Positions 23,720-31,968 of a stretch of DNA of 42,341 nucleotides are shown piece after piece. The notes below the pieces were generated by a model. That model saw only the letters and a list, made by a program, of their open reading frames with translations. It was not told the DNA's origin and did no database searches. The DNA lies in assembly GCA_964430565.1 (NCBI GenBank), contig CAYSFD010000026.1, positions 1 to 42,341 on the forward strand. The letters run 5' to 3'. The first letter of the stretch is position 1, and each line of letters opens with the position of its first letter. The position numbers were made by a program, and so were the translations under genes. The DNA is from VBDM01 sp964430565 (GTDB lineage Bacteria > Pseudomonadota > Gammaproteobacteria > Burkholderiales > SG8-39).

Positions 23720-26239
23720 ATGGCCCATACGAGCGTTGCTCAATTCGCCGGCGAACTGAAAGTTCCGCCGTCGGTGCTGCTCGAGCAGCTCAAGGCGGCG
23801 GGCGTGCACAAACACGTGGCCGAAGACGTATTGTCTGAGCAGGACAAGACCAGGCTTCTCGACTACCTGCGCAGGGCCCATGGCTCCGCGGAACCCAAGA
23901 ACAAGATCACCCTTACACGCAAGCAAACCTCCGAGATCATCAAGAAATCGGACGCGAGCGGCAGGGCGCGCACCATCCAGGTCGAAGTCAAGAAGAAGCG
24001 CATCTTTGTCAAGCGCGATGCCGAGCCGGGCGCACCCGCGGACGCGCCGGGGCCTTCCGGGCCAGCCGTTGACGCGCGCGAAACGGAGCTTCGAGAGCAG
24101 GAACAGCGTCGTGAGGAGGAGCTGGCCACGCGTCAGGCCGCGGAACTGACCGAAAAGCAGGAGCGCGAGCGCAAGCTTGTCCGAGAGGTTGAACCCAAGG
24201 CGGCGGAGGCCAAGCCGGTGGAGGCCACGCAGACGCCCGTACCTGCGGCCGCCGACACGACGCTCCACAAGCCCAAAGTCGCCCCCGGCACCGAGAAGAA
24301 GAGCGCGAAGAAGGCGAAGGAAATCAAAGTCTGGAAAGACGAGGGCGTCAAGCGCCGGACAATAAAGACCCGGGGCGACGTGCAGGGAGCCTCAGGCTGG
24401 CACACACCCAAGGGGGCGAGACACAGATCCGCGGCTGCGCCGGCTGAGGGGACTCAGCAGTTCAGCGCGCCGGCAGAGCCGATCACGCGGGAAATTATGG
24501 TTCCGGAGACCATCACCGTGGGGGACCTCGCCCACAAGATGTCGGTGAAGGCCGCAGAAATCATCAAGGCGCTCATGAAGCTGGGCAACATGGTCACGAT
24601 CAACCAGGTGCTCGATCAGGAAACGGCGATGATCGTCGTCGCCGAATTTGGCCACGTCGCCAAGGCGGCAAAGCTCGACGATCCGGAATCCTTGCTCGCC
24701 GAAGCGCCCGAGCACCACGAGGCGGCGCTCAAGCCCCGCGCTCCGGTCGTGACCGTGATGGGACACGTCGATCACGGGAAAACGTCGCTGCTCGACTACA
24801 TTCGCCGCACCAAAGTGGCGTCCGGTGAGGCGGGCGGCATTACGCAGCACATCGGCGCGTATCACGTTGCGACGCCGCGAGGCATGGTCACCTTTCTGGA
24901 CACGCCGGGTCACGAAGCGTTCACGGCGATGCGCGCGCGAGGCGCCAAGGTAACGGACATCGTGATTCTCGTGGTCGCGGCCGACGATGGGGTCATGCCG
25001 CAGACCATCGAGGCGATCCACCACGCCAAGGCTGCCGGGGTCCCCGTGGTCGTGGCTATCAACAAGATCGATAAACACGAAGCCAACCCCGACAAGGTGA
25101 AGCAGGAGTTGGTGGCGCAGAGCGTCGTCCCCGAGGAATACGGCGGGGACTCGCCGTTCGTACCCGTATCGGCAAAAACCGGCCAGGGCATTGACGCGCT
25201 GCTCGAGCAGGTGCTGCTGCAATCCGAGGTGCTGCAGCTCTCGGCCCCCGTGGACGCCCCCGCCAAGGGCATCGTGATCGAGGCGCGGCTCGACAAAGGC
25301 CGCGGCCCCGTGGCGACGGTGCTGGTTCAGTCCGGGACGCTCAAGCGCGGTGATGTGGTGCTGGCAGGATCTTCATTCGGTCGCGTTCGCGCCATGCTCG
25401 ACGAGAACGGCAATCCGGTTTCTGAGGCCGGCCCCTCGATTCCAGTCGAGATCCAGGGCCTCACGGACGTACCTGGGGCGGGCGAGGAAGTCGTGGCGCT
25501 CGGCGATGAACGCAAGGCGCGCGAGATCGCGCTGTTCCGCCAGGGCAAATTCCGCGAAGTGAAGCTCGCGAAGAGGCAGGCGGCAACGCTCGAGAACATG
25601 TTCGAGCAGATGGGTGAGGGCGGGGTCAGGGTGCTTGCGCTGCTCATCAAAGCCGATGTGCAGGGCTCACAGGAGGCTCTGGTGCACGCGCTTACGCGGC
25701 TTTCCACCGAGGAGGTCAAAGTCAATATCGTGCACAGCGCCGTCGGTGCGATCACCGAATCTGATGTGAATCTCGCGCTCGCTTCAAAGGCGGTCATTGT
25801 CGGCTTCAACACCCGCGCAGACGCCACCGCACGCAAGGCGGCTGAAGCCTCGAGCGTCGATGTGCGCTACTACAACATCATCTATGACGCTGTGGACGAA
25901 GTGAAGGCGGCGCTGTCGGGCATGCTCGCCCCCACGAGGAAGGAGAATGTCCTGGGATTGGTGGACGTGCGTCAGGTATTCAAGATCTCCAAGGTTGGCG
26001 CGGTGGCCGGGTGCTACGTGCTCGAAGGCCTGGTGCGTCGCAATGCCCTGGTCAGGGTGCTGCGCGATAGCGTGGTCGTCCATACGGGTGAGATCGATTC
26101 GCTCAAGCGCTTCAAGGACGACGTGCGCGAAGTGAAGGCCAGTTTCGAGTGCGGCATGTCGGTAAAGGGCTATAGCGACCTCAAGGTTGGCGATCAGCTC
26201 GAGATCTACGAAGTGCAAGAGGTCGCGCGGACGCTTTAG
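23720..26239 (+). CDS. infB: translation initiation factor IF-2
   Basis: An 839-aa GTPase that brings initiator tRNA to the 30S subunit. The N-terminus has the IF2_N fold (VAQFAGELKVPPSVLLEQLKAAG), followed by a charged, low-complexity linker (about 85-240) and a second IF2_N-type region (about 255-330). The G domain has G1 GHVDHGKT (about 348), G3 DTPGHEAF and G4 NKID. Domains II-IV follow, with ADVQGSQEAL and KISKVGAVAGCYV. The length is typical for proteobacteria. It starts 9 bp after nusA. Confidence 0.97.
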   Translation: MAHTSVAQFAGELKVPPSVLLEQLKAAGVHKHVAEDVLSEQDKTRLLDYLRRAHGSAEPKNKITLTRKQTSEIIKKSDASGRARTIQVEVKKKRIFVKRDAEPGAPADAPGPSGPAVDARETELREQEQRREEELATRQAAELTEKQERERKLVREVEPKAAEAKPVEATQTPVPAAADTTLHKPKVAPGTEKKSAKKAKEIKVWKDEGVKRRTIKTRGDVQGASGWHTPKGARHRSAAAPAEGTQQFSAPAEPITREIMVPETITVGDLAHKMSVKAAEIIKALMKLGNMVTINQVLDQETAMIVVAEFGHVAKAAKLDDPESLLAEAPEHHEAALKPRAPVVTVMGHVDHGKTSLLDYIRRTKVASGEAGGITQHIGAYHVATPRGMVTFLDTPGHEAFTAMRARGAKVTDIVILVVAADDGVMPQTIEAIHHAKAAGVPVVVAINKIDKHEANPDKVKQELVAQSVVPEEYGGDSPFVPVSAKTGQGIDALLEQVLLQSEVLQLSAPVDAPAKGIVIEARLDKGRGPVATVLVQSGTLKRGDVVLAGSSFGRVRAMLDENGNPVSEAGPSIPVEIQGLTDVPGAGEEVVALGDERKAREIALFRQGKFREVKLAKRQAATLENMFEQMGEGGVRVLALLIKADVQGSQEALVHALTRLSTEEVKVNIVHSAVGAITESDVNLALASKAVIVGFNTRADATARKAAEASSVDVRYYNIIYDAVDEVKAALSGMLAPTRKENVLGLVDVRQVFKISKVGAVAGCYVLEGLVRRNALVRVLRDSVVVHTGEIDSLKRFKDDVREVKASFECGMSVKGYSDLKVGDQLEIYEVQEVARTL

Positions 26240-26242
26240 ACA

Positions 26243-26270
26243 GTTGAGAGCTCGGAGCGGAGCTCTCAAC
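26243..26270 (+). repeat. 11-bp stem hairpin between infB and rbfA
   Basis: GTTGAGAGCTC (26243-26253) and GAGCTCTCAAC (26260-26270) pair perfectly around a 6-nt loop. No T run follows; instead there is a short tandem AACTCCG array (about 26274-26292). It may be an RNA processing or stability element, or a mobile-type palindrome, within the operon. Confidence 0.7.
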
Positions 26271-26305
26271 TCCAAACTCCGAACTCCGAACTTTCAGCCG
26301 TTCTC

Positions 26306-26665
26306 ATGGCCAACGAGCAAAGGCTGCGGCGGGTCGCCGATCAGATTCAGCGCGAGCTGTCCGGACTGCTGCACTCCGAGCTCAAGGATCCACGCGTCGG
26401 CTTGGTCACACTTACCGGGGTTGAGGTGTCCCCGGACCTTGCTCACGCAAAGATCTTCTTCACCACACTCGGGGACGCGCAATCTCTGAGCCGTACCGAG
26501 GAGGGGCTGAAGCGCGCCGCGGGCTTCCTCCGCGTGCAGCTCGGTGGGCGCTTAAAGCTGCGCGTAACCCCCGAATTGCACTTTCATCACGACCCTTCGG
26601 TTGAGCACGGCGTTCGCCTGTCGCAGCTGATCGACGCCGCGGTCACCGGAAAGAAATCCGATTAG
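26306..26665 (+). CDS. rbfA: ribosome-binding factor A
   Basis: A 119-aa cold-shock-type 30S assembly factor with a KH-like fold. The N-terminal RLRRVADQIQRELSGLLHSELKDPRVG block, then VEVSPDLAHAKIFFT and the C-terminal LRVTPELHFHHDPSVEHG block match the family. ATG 26306 opens with ANEQRLRRVADQI, the usual start. truB begins 10 bp downstream. Confidence 0.95.
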   Translation: MANEQRLRRVADQIQRELSGLLHSELKDPRVGLVTLTGVEVSPDLAHAKIFFTTLGDAQSLSRTEEGLKRAAGFLRVQLGGRLKLRVTPELHFHHDPSVEHGVRLSQLIDAAVTGKKSD

Positions 26666-26675
26666 GATCGAGCCC

Positions 26676-27569
26676 ATGAAGGGCGCGTCGTGCGAGACGG
26701 TCAGCGGGGTGCTGCTCATCGACAAGCCGGTCGGCCCGAGTTCGAACGCCGTGCTGCAGCGGACGAAGCGACTCCTCGGCGCGACGCGCGCCGGCCATAC
26801 CGGAACGCTTGACCCCCTGGCGAGCGGGCTGCTTGTGATAGGACTGGGTGAGGCGACGAAGTTCTCCGGCGCCATGCTCGATGCGGACAAAGCTTATCGC
26901 GCCTGGGTGAAGCTCGGCGAACGGACCGCAACCGGCGATGCCGAAGGTCCGGTGCTCGCGCGCTCCGAAGTCAAAGTTACGCGTGATGAGCTGTTCGCAA
27001 TTCTGGATCGCTTTCGCGGCGAGATCGAGCAGCTGCCGCCCATATACTCTGCGATCAAGCACCTTGGTCGGCCTTTGTATGCGTACGCTCGCAGCGGTCA
27101 ACCCGTTCCGCGCTCCCCGCGACGGATCGTGATCCGGCGGCTCGAACTGGAGGAGTTTGAAGGCAATACCGCGGTGCTATTCGTGGAATGCAGTAAAGGC
27201 ACCTACATTCGAGCGCTTGCCGAGGACATCGGCGAGGCGCTCGGATGCGGTGCGCATCTGGCAGCGCTCGAGCGCAATGCCGTCGGTCCGTTCCGGCTTG
27301 ACCAGTCGATCGCGTTGAATACCCTCGAAGCGCTTTCCCCCGCTGAACGGCGCGGCAGGCTGCTTCCGCCGGAGGCGCTCGTTGGATCCCGGCCGCGGCT
27401 CATGCTCGATTCGCAATTGGCGGCGAAGTTTCGGCAGGGCCGGGCGGTTCCAGTCGATTCCCCGAGCGGCAGCGTCTCGGTCTTTGACGCAGCCGGGGCG
27501 TTCCTCGGCATCGGGGAAGTTGACCCGGGCGGATCGCTCCAGCCCAAGCGCCTCCTGGCGCTGCGATAA
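26676..27569 (+). CDS. truB: tRNA pseudouridine(55) synthase TruB
   Basis: A 297-aa enzyme that makes the universal pseudouridine 55 of tRNA. Key blocks: GVLLIDKPVGPSSN (about residues 11-24), the catalytic Asp in GHTGTLDPLASGLL (about 46), QLPPIYSAIK (about 118) and CSKGTYIRALAEDIG. A PUA-like C-terminal part follows (about 240-297, PRLMLDSQLAAKFRQGRAV). It is in the conserved operon between rbfA and rpsO. Confidence 0.95.
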   Translation: MKGASCETVSGVLLIDKPVGPSSNAVLQRTKRLLGATRAGHTGTLDPLASGLLVIGLGEATKFSGAMLDADKAYRAWVKLGERTATGDAEGPVLARSEVKVTRDELFAILDRFRGEIEQLPPIYSAIKHLGRPLYAYARSGQPVPRSPRRIVIRRLELEEFEGNTAVLFVECSKGTYIRALAEDIGEALGCGAHLAALERNAVGPFRLDQSIALNTLEALSPAERRGRLLPPEALVGSRPRLMLDSQLAAKFRQGRAVPVDSPSGSVSVFDAAGAFLGIGEVDPGGSLQPKRLLALR

Positions 27570-27594
27570 GGGTAGCTTTCGCTGGCAAAACAGC

Positions 27595-27624
27595 TTGTAG
27601 AAGGCTCTGATTCCAAGGTAGAAT
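27595..27624 (+). promoter_or_regulatory. possible internal promoter for rpsO-pnp
   Basis: TTGTAG (27595-27600), an 18-bp spacer and TAGAAT (27619-27624), about 30 nt before the rpsO start. A separate rpsO promoter is known in E. coli, so the position is plausible. Confidence 0.5.
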
Positions 27625-27657
27625 GCCGGCCTTTCGGGAAGAGATAGAGATAAGAGC

Positions 27658-27927
27658 ATGCCGGCAAGTGTTGCGCAGAGAGCGCAGATCGTCCAGCAGC
27701 ACCAGCGTGTCGCGGGCGATACCGGTTCCCCGGAAGTCCAGGTCGCGCTGCTGACGGCTCGAATCAACGGGCTGACGGGCCACTTCAAGGCGCACGTCAA
27801 GGATCACCACTCCCGGCGCGGCCTGCTGAGAATGGTAAGCCGGCGCCGCAAGCTGCTCGATTATCTGAAGCGTGAGAACAACGGGAAATATCACGAGCTG
27901 ATCGAGCAACTTGGCCTGCGTAAGTAA
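27658..27927 (+). CDS. rpsO: 30S ribosomal protein S15
   Basis: An 89-aa ribosomal protein that binds 16S rRNA. Full length and typical: TGSPEVQVALLTARINGLTGHFK (about residues 22-44), DHHSRRGLLRMVSRRRKLLDYLK (about 49-71) and YHELIEQLGLRK at the end. It lies between truB and pnp as in most proteobacteria. S15 represses its own mRNA in E. coli; I did not identify the pseudoknot here. Confidence 0.97.
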   Translation: MPASVAQRAQIVQQHQRVAGDTGSPEVQVALLTARINGLTGHFKAHVKDHHSRRGLLRMVSRRRKLLDYLKRENNGKYHELIEQLGLRK

Positions 27928-27935
27928 CTCTATCG

Positions 27936-27963
27936 ACGCCCATCTCACTCCGATGGGCGTTTT
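27936..27963 (+). terminator. rpsO-pnp intergenic terminator
   Basis: ACGCCCAT and ATGGGCGT form a perfect 8-bp stem around a 9-nt loop, followed by a short T run. It is probably a partial terminator that reduces pnp expression relative to rpsO. Confidence 0.65.
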
Positions 27964-28059
27964 CAATTCCAGAACCGGCCTGGCGAGTCTTCGTCCGTGC
28001 CGGCCCCATCAGAATCACCGGGCAGGATGCCCGGACTCCGTCAACTGATCGAGAAGACC

Positions 28060-30171
28060 ATGCAGCTAACCCCTATCAAGAAAACATTCACATACGGCGC
28101 GCACCAAGTGACGCTGGAAACCGGCGAAATCGCGCGCCAAGCCCACGGCGCGGTCGTGGTGAACATGGACGACACCGTTGTCTTGTGTACCGTGGTCGGG
28201 GCCAAGGTAGCAAAGGCCGCGCAGGACTTCTTACCGCTCACCTGCGATTACGTCGAGAAGACTTACGCGGCCGGCAAGATCCCCGGGGGGTTTTTCAAAC
28301 GTGAGGGACGGCCCTCCGAGAAAGAGACTTTGACCTCGCGCCTCATAGACCGTCCGATCCGCCCGCTGTTTCCGGACGGCTTCTACAACGAAGTGCAAGT
28401 GGTTGCACAGGTATTGTCCTGCAATTCGGAGGTGGACCCCGACATTGCGGCGCTGATCGGCGCATCCGCCGCTCTGACGCTATCGGGTATTCCGTTCAAC
28501 GGGCCGATCGGAGCAGCGCGCGTGGGCTATATCAACGGCCAGTACGTTCTCAACCCGACGGCGACGCAGCTCAAGGAAAGTCAACTCAACCTCGTGGTTG
28601 CCGGAACGGAGCACGCCGTGTTGATGGTGGAGTCCGAAGCGCACGAGCTGGCCGAGGATGTCATGCTCGGTTCCGTCGTGTTCGGCCATGAGCAGATGCG
28701 CGTGGCGATCCAGGCGATTCACGAGCTTGCGGACCAGGCCGCAAAACCGGCTTGGGACTGGAAGCCGAAGGCAAAGGACCAGGCGCTGGTAACGCGCATC
28801 AAGGAACTTGCCGAGACCGATTTGCGAGCGGCTTTCGCCCTGCGGCAAAAGCAAGCGCGTTCCGAGGCGATCGACGCTATCTGGAAGCGGGTATTCGAAG
28901 CGGTTGGCGTTGGCAAGGAAGGCGGGCCGGACGCGAATGCAGTGAAGGAAATCTGCTTCGATCTGGAATCGAAAATCGTTCGCAACCAGATTCTCGACGG
29001 CGAGTCACGCATCGACGGTCGCGATACTCGTACCGTGCGGCCGATCGATATCCGTGTCGGGGCGTTGCCGCGTACGCATGGTTCGGCCCTTTTCACCCGC
29101 GGCGAAACTCAGGCGATGGTGGTGGCGACGCTTGGCACCGGTCGCGACGAGCAGATCATCGATGCGTTGATGGGCGAATACAAGGAGCGCTTCATGCTCC
29201 ATTACAACATGCCGCCGTACGCGACCGGAGAGACCGGACGAATGGGCACGCCCAAGCGCCGCGAGATCGGCCACGGGCGCCTTGCGAAGCGGGCGCTGAT
29301 CGCGGTGTTGCCTTCGGCTGAAGAATTCGCCTATTCGATGCGCGTGGTGTCGGAGATCACCGAGTCGAACGGCTCCTCCTCGATGGCTTCGGTATGCGGC
29401 GGCAGCCTCGCGCTCATGGACGCAGGAGTGCCGATGAAGGCGCACGTCGCGGGCATCGCCATGGGACTGATCAAGGAGGGCAAGCGCTTCGCCGTACTCA
29501 CCGACATTTTGGGCGACGAGGACCACCTCGGCGACATGGATTTCAAGGTAGCGGGTACCGAGCGCGGCATCACGGCGCTGCAGATGGACATCAAGATAGA
29601 GGGCATCACCAAGGAGATCATGCAGGTAGCGTTGGCCCAAGCACGCGAGGGGCGCTTGCACATCCTTGGCTTCATGAAACAAGCTCTCGAAGGCTCGCGC
29701 TCCGAGATCTCAAGCTTCGCACCGCGCATTATCAAGATGAAGATCAACCCCGAAAAGATTCGCGACGTGATCGGAAAAGGCGGGGTGGTTATCCGCGGGC
29801 TGCAAGAGGAGACCGGCACAACGATCGAAATCTCCGACGACGGCACCATCTCGATTGCCTGTGTCTCGTCGGAGGGCGGTCAGGCCGCGAAGAAGCGCAT
29901 CGAAGATATCACTGCCGATGTGGAAGTGGGTCGCGTATATGACGGCACGGTGCTCAAACTTCTCGACTTCGGCGCAATCGTTCAGCTCCTGCCGGGCAAG
30001 GACGGGCTTTTGCACATTTCGCAGATCGCCAACGAGCGCGTCAATAATGTGTCCGATTACCTCAAGGAAGGCCAGCATGTGAAAGTCAAGGTGCTGGAGG
30101 CTGATGAGAAGGGCCGGGTGCGACTCAGCATGAAGGCGGTAAAGGAAGCCGCTCCGGCGACGCAATCCTGA
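28060..30171 (+). CDS. pnp: polyribonucleotide nucleotidyltransferase (PNPase)
   Basis: A 703-aa phosphorolytic 3'-5' exoribonuclease of the RNA degradosome, a trimer. Two RNase PH-like domains are visible (first about 10-230, second about 315-545, with RTHGSALFTRGETQAMV and the helical linker between them). A KH domain (INPEKIRDVIGKGGVVIRGL, about 563-582) and an S1 domain (about 620-690, GRVYDGTVLKLLDFGAIVQL) follow. ATG 28060 starts MQLTPIKKTFTYG, the family start; the in-frame GTG at 27997 is less likely. A strong terminator follows. Confidence 0.97.
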   Translation: MQLTPIKKTFTYGAHQVTLETGEIARQAHGAVVVNMDDTVVLCTVVGAKVAKAAQDFLPLTCDYVEKTYAAGKIPGGFFKREGRPSEKETLTSRLIDRPIRPLFPDGFYNEVQVVAQVLSCNSEVDPDIAALIGASAALTLSGIPFNGPIGAARVGYINGQYVLNPTATQLKESQLNLVVAGTEHAVLMVESEAHELAEDVMLGSVVFGHEQMRVAIQAIHELADQAAKPAWDWKPKAKDQALVTRIKELAETDLRAAFALRQKQARSEAIDAIWKRVFEAVGVGKEGGPDANAVKEICFDLESKIVRNQILDGESRIDGRDTRTVRPIDIRVGALPRTHGSALFTRGETQAMVVATLGTGRDEQIIDALMGEYKERFMLHYNMPPYATGETGRMGTPKRREIGHGRLAKRALIAVLPSAEEFAYSMRVVSEITESNGSSSMASVCGGSLALMDAGVPMKAHVAGIAMGLIKEGKRFAVLTDILGDEDHLGDMDFKVAGTERGITALQMDIKIEGITKEIMQVALAQAREGRLHILGFMKQALEGSRSEISSFAPRIIKMKINPEKIRDVIGKGGVVIRGLQEETGTTIEISDDGTISIACVSSEGGQAAKKRIEDITADVEVGRVYDGTVLKLLDFGAIVQLLPGKDGLLHISQIANERVNNVSDYLKEGQHVKVKVLEADEKGRVRLSMKAVKEAAPATQS

Positions 30172-30183
30172 CGGGACCCACGC

Positions 30184-30218
30184 GAAATAAAAGGGCGCCG
30201 AGGGCGCCCTTTTATTTC
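30184..30218. terminator. strong bidirectional terminator after pnp
   Basis: A perfect 16-bp stem (30184-30199 with 30203-30218) around a GAG loop, with core GGGCGCC/GGCGCCC and A/T-rich flanks that give a U tract on both strands. It separates pnp from the convergent dksA. Confidence 0.9.
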
Positions 30219-30260
30219 GTCTCTCCCGCGAACTCGCGAGTCCAGTGTCGTTCAGAAAGT

Positions 30261-30289
30261 CGCTGGATCCCCGCTTGCGCGGGGATGAC
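30261..30289 (-). repeat. REP-like palindromic element, copy 2
   Basis: Exact inverted copy of the 29-bp element at 13491-13519. It directly abuts a further hairpin (30287-30296 pairing with 30309-30318, 10-bp stem) that runs into the dksA stop codon, so together they probably form the dksA 3' end. Confidence 0.8.
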
Positions 30290-30316
30290 TGGCTGAACGG
30301 CTGCGCCGTCAGCCAG

Positions 30317-30736
30317 TCACTTCGCTACCTGCTTCTCCCGCAATTCCTCGAGCGTTTTACAATCGATGCATAGAGTCGCGGTAGGCCGCGCCTCTAGTCT
30401 CTTCAAACCGATTTCGATGCCGCAGTTCTGGCAATAGCCGTAGTCGTCTTTGTCGATGCGCGCGATCGTCTCATCGATTTTCTTGATGAGCTTTCTCTCC
30501 CGGTCGCGATTGCGCAGCTCCAGGCCGATGTCGGATTCCTGGGTGGCGCGATCGTTAGGATCGGCGAACAGGGTCGCCTCGTCCTGCATCGCGTGGACAG
30601 TCCGATCGATGTCCTGAGAGAGCTCCACCTTCAGCGCGTCAAGCACCATCTTGAAGTGGGCGCGCTGCTTCGGGTTCATGTACTCCTCGCCCCTCTTCTG
30701 CAGATAGGGTGGGAAGGTCTTGTGCAACAGCTGCAA
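30317..30736 (-). CDS. dksA: RNA polymerase-binding transcription factor DksA
   Basis: A 139-aa partner of ppGpp in the stringent response that binds the polymerase secondary channel. The RGEEYMNPKQRAHF block, the coiled-coil tip with DPNDRA (the two Asp residues needed in E. coli) and the zinc finger CQNCGIEIGLKRLEARPTAT-LCIDC (Cx2C-x17-Cx2C, all four Cys) are present. An ATG at 30679 would remove part of the N-terminal domain, so initiation at TTG 30736 is preferred; a GGAG lies 8-9 nt upstream of it. Compared with the 151-aa E. coli protein it is slightly shorter at the N-terminus. Confidence 0.93.
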   Translation of the reverse strand: MQLLHKTFPPYLQKRGEEYMNPKQRAHFKMVLDALKVELSQDIDRTVHAMQDEATLFADPNDRATQESDIGLELRNRDRERKLIKKIDETIARIDKDDYGYCQNCGIEIGLKRLEARPTATLCIDCKTLEELREKQVAK

Positions 30737-30778
30737 GTCGGAATCTCCGCGTCGGGATCAAAGAGAAATGAAGGCCAG

Positions 30779-30807
30779 TTGATACCAGAAATCACTATGA
30801 GGGGCAA
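30779..30807 (-). promoter_or_regulatory. possible dksA promoter
   Basis: On the minus strand: TTGCCC (30807-30802), a 17-bp spacer and TATCAA (30784-30779). This leaves a leader of about 35 nt to the preferred dksA start. Both boxes are imperfect. Confidence 0.4.
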
Positions 30808-30843
30808 GAGCATTTTCTGCGCGAACTGCCAGTTTCTTTCGCG

Positions 30844-30873
30844 TTGACCGCGCCGTGGGCGAAGGCGTAGGAT
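30844..30873 (+). promoter_or_regulatory. promoter of the tRNA-Pro/tRNA-Arg genes
   Basis: TTGACC (30844-30849), an 18-bp spacer and TAGGAT (30868-30873), ending about 10 nt before the tRNA-Pro gene, as expected for a tRNA promoter. Confidence 0.6.
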
Positions 30874-30883
30874 GTCACACCCG

Positions 30884-30960
30884 CGGGGTGTAGCGCAGCC
30901 TGGTAGCGCGCTTGCTTTGGGAGCAAGATGTCGGGAGTTCGAATCTCTCCACCCCGACCA
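30884..30960 (+). tRNA. tRNA-Pro (anticodon TGG)
   Basis: The acceptor CGGGGTG pairs with CACCCCG. The anticodon loop TTTGGGA carries TGG, the T loop is TTCGAAT and CCA is encoded (30958-30960). The length is 77 nt. Confidence 0.97.
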
Positions 30961-31024
30961 TTGTTTTTTTTTGCCCGCCGCGTCGAGCGGGTCACAGCCG
31001 AAGCGGCGGCAATGTGCCTTACCC

Positions 31025-31102
31025 GTGCCCGTAGCTCAAACTGGATAGAGCACCAGCCTTCTAAGCTGGGGGTTGTGGGTTCGATTCCCGCCGGGCGCGC
31101 CA
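31025..31102 (+). tRNA. tRNA-Arg (anticodon TCT)
   Basis: The acceptor GTGCCCG pairs with CGGGCGC with one T-G wobble. The anticodon loop CTTCTAA carries TCT, the T loop is TTCGATT, the discriminator is G and CCA is encoded (31100-31102). The length is 78 nt. Confidence 0.95.
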
Positions 31103-31112
31103 GTTATTACGT

Positions 31113-31141
31113 AGCTGGGCACCACGCCCGGCTTTCTTTTT
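31113..31141 (+). terminator. terminator after tRNA-Arg
   Basis: AGCTGGGC and GCCCGGCT form an 8-bp stem (one G-T pair) around ACCAC, followed by TTCTTTTT. It ends the tRNA-Pro/tRNA-Arg unit and isolates the toxin-like gene downstream. Confidence 0.75.
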
Positions 31142-31171
31142 GCATGAAGCCGTTAGAAACTTGTTTCCGCT

Positions 31172-31759
31172 ATGCCTCACGTCATTCTTCTCGCAGGCCC
31201 GAATGGTGCCGGCAAATCGACCGTTGCCCCGCGTTTGTTGAGAGGGGCATTACGAGTTCAAGAGTTCGTCAATGCTGATACCATCGCTTCCGGACTATCC
31301 GCGTTCTCCCCGGATTCGGAAGCCTTTCAGGCAGGCCGGGTCATGTTGCGGCGACTGTCAGAACTGTCGGAGAGACGTAAGACTTTTGCGTTCGAGTCTA
31401 CCCTTTCGGCCCGATCTTTTGCCCCTTGGCTCCAACGCCTCAAGAGGACGGGCTACAAGGTTCGCATCGTTTTCCTTTTCTTGCCCGACCCGCGGCTCGC
31501 CATTGAGCGCGTGAGGCAGCGTGTCCGGCTCGGTGGACACGACGTTCCGGTTCCGGTGATTCGGCGCAGGTACTACGCAGGCGTGAGAAACTTTTTCGAT
31601 CTTTACATGCCCCTCGCTGATCGATGGCGGGTATACGATAATTCTGGTCTAACGCCCAGGCTGGTAGCAATAGGCCGTAAGGACTCTCTTTATACCCGCA
31701 TCATTGCAGTCCTCGATGTCTGGAATGAATTCGTAAAGCTAGGAAAAAGCCATGACTAG
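31172..31759 (+). CDS. zeta-toxin-like P-loop kinase
   Basis: A 195-aa protein with Walker A GPNGAGKST (about residues 9-17) and FESTLSARSF (about 73-82), the zeta-toxin-type segment that follows the second core strand. LFLPDPRLAIERVRQRVRLGGHDVP and VIRRRYYAG carry the arginines typical of the family. Zeta toxins phosphorylate UDP-N-acetylglucosamine, but many chromosomal relatives of this length are uncharacterised. The gene overlaps a 61-aa downstream frame by 8 bp and sits right after two tRNA genes. By eye its base composition is less GC-rich than that of neighbouring genes. Confidence 0.82.
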   Translation: MPHVILLAGPNGAGKSTVAPRLLRGALRVQEFVNADTIASGLSAFSPDSEAFQAGRVMLRRLSELSERRKTFAFESTLSARSFAPWLQRLKRTGYKVRIVFLFLPDPRLAIERVRQRVRLGGHDVPVPVIRRRYYAGVRNFFDLYMPLADRWRVYDNSGLTPRLVAIGRKDSLYTRIIAVLDVWNEFVKLGKSHD

Positions 31760-31937
31760 AAAATCTTCGCGTAAGCGTAGCCTAACCGAAACTTTCTCGG
31801 ATACCGCGGCAATCAATAGAGCGGTGAGCGCCGCAGTGAAAGAGGCTATCGACATGCACCGACGGGCTGGAAATAAGGTCGCGGTGCTGCGCGACGGCAG
31901 GGTCGTCAAGATTGATCCGCGGAAAATCCCGGTGTGA
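31752..31937 (+). CDS. small partner of the zeta-like kinase (possible antitoxin)
   Basis: A 61-aa basic protein. The N-terminal part is rich in Arg, Lys and Ser (TRKSSRKRSLTETF), followed by a helix (AINRAVSAAVKEAIDMHRRAG) and a short beta-like end (KVAVLRDGRVVKIDP). It overlaps the kinase gene by 8 bp, so it is translated with it. It does not resemble the epsilon antitoxin that I know. A partner or antitoxin role is inferred only from position and size. Confidence 0.6.
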   Translation: MTRKSSRKRSLTETFSDTAAINRAVSAAVKEAIDMHRRAGNKVAVLRDGRVVKIDPRKIPV

Positions 31938-31968
31938 TATGACTGCGTCTACAAACAAGGAGTCCGCG

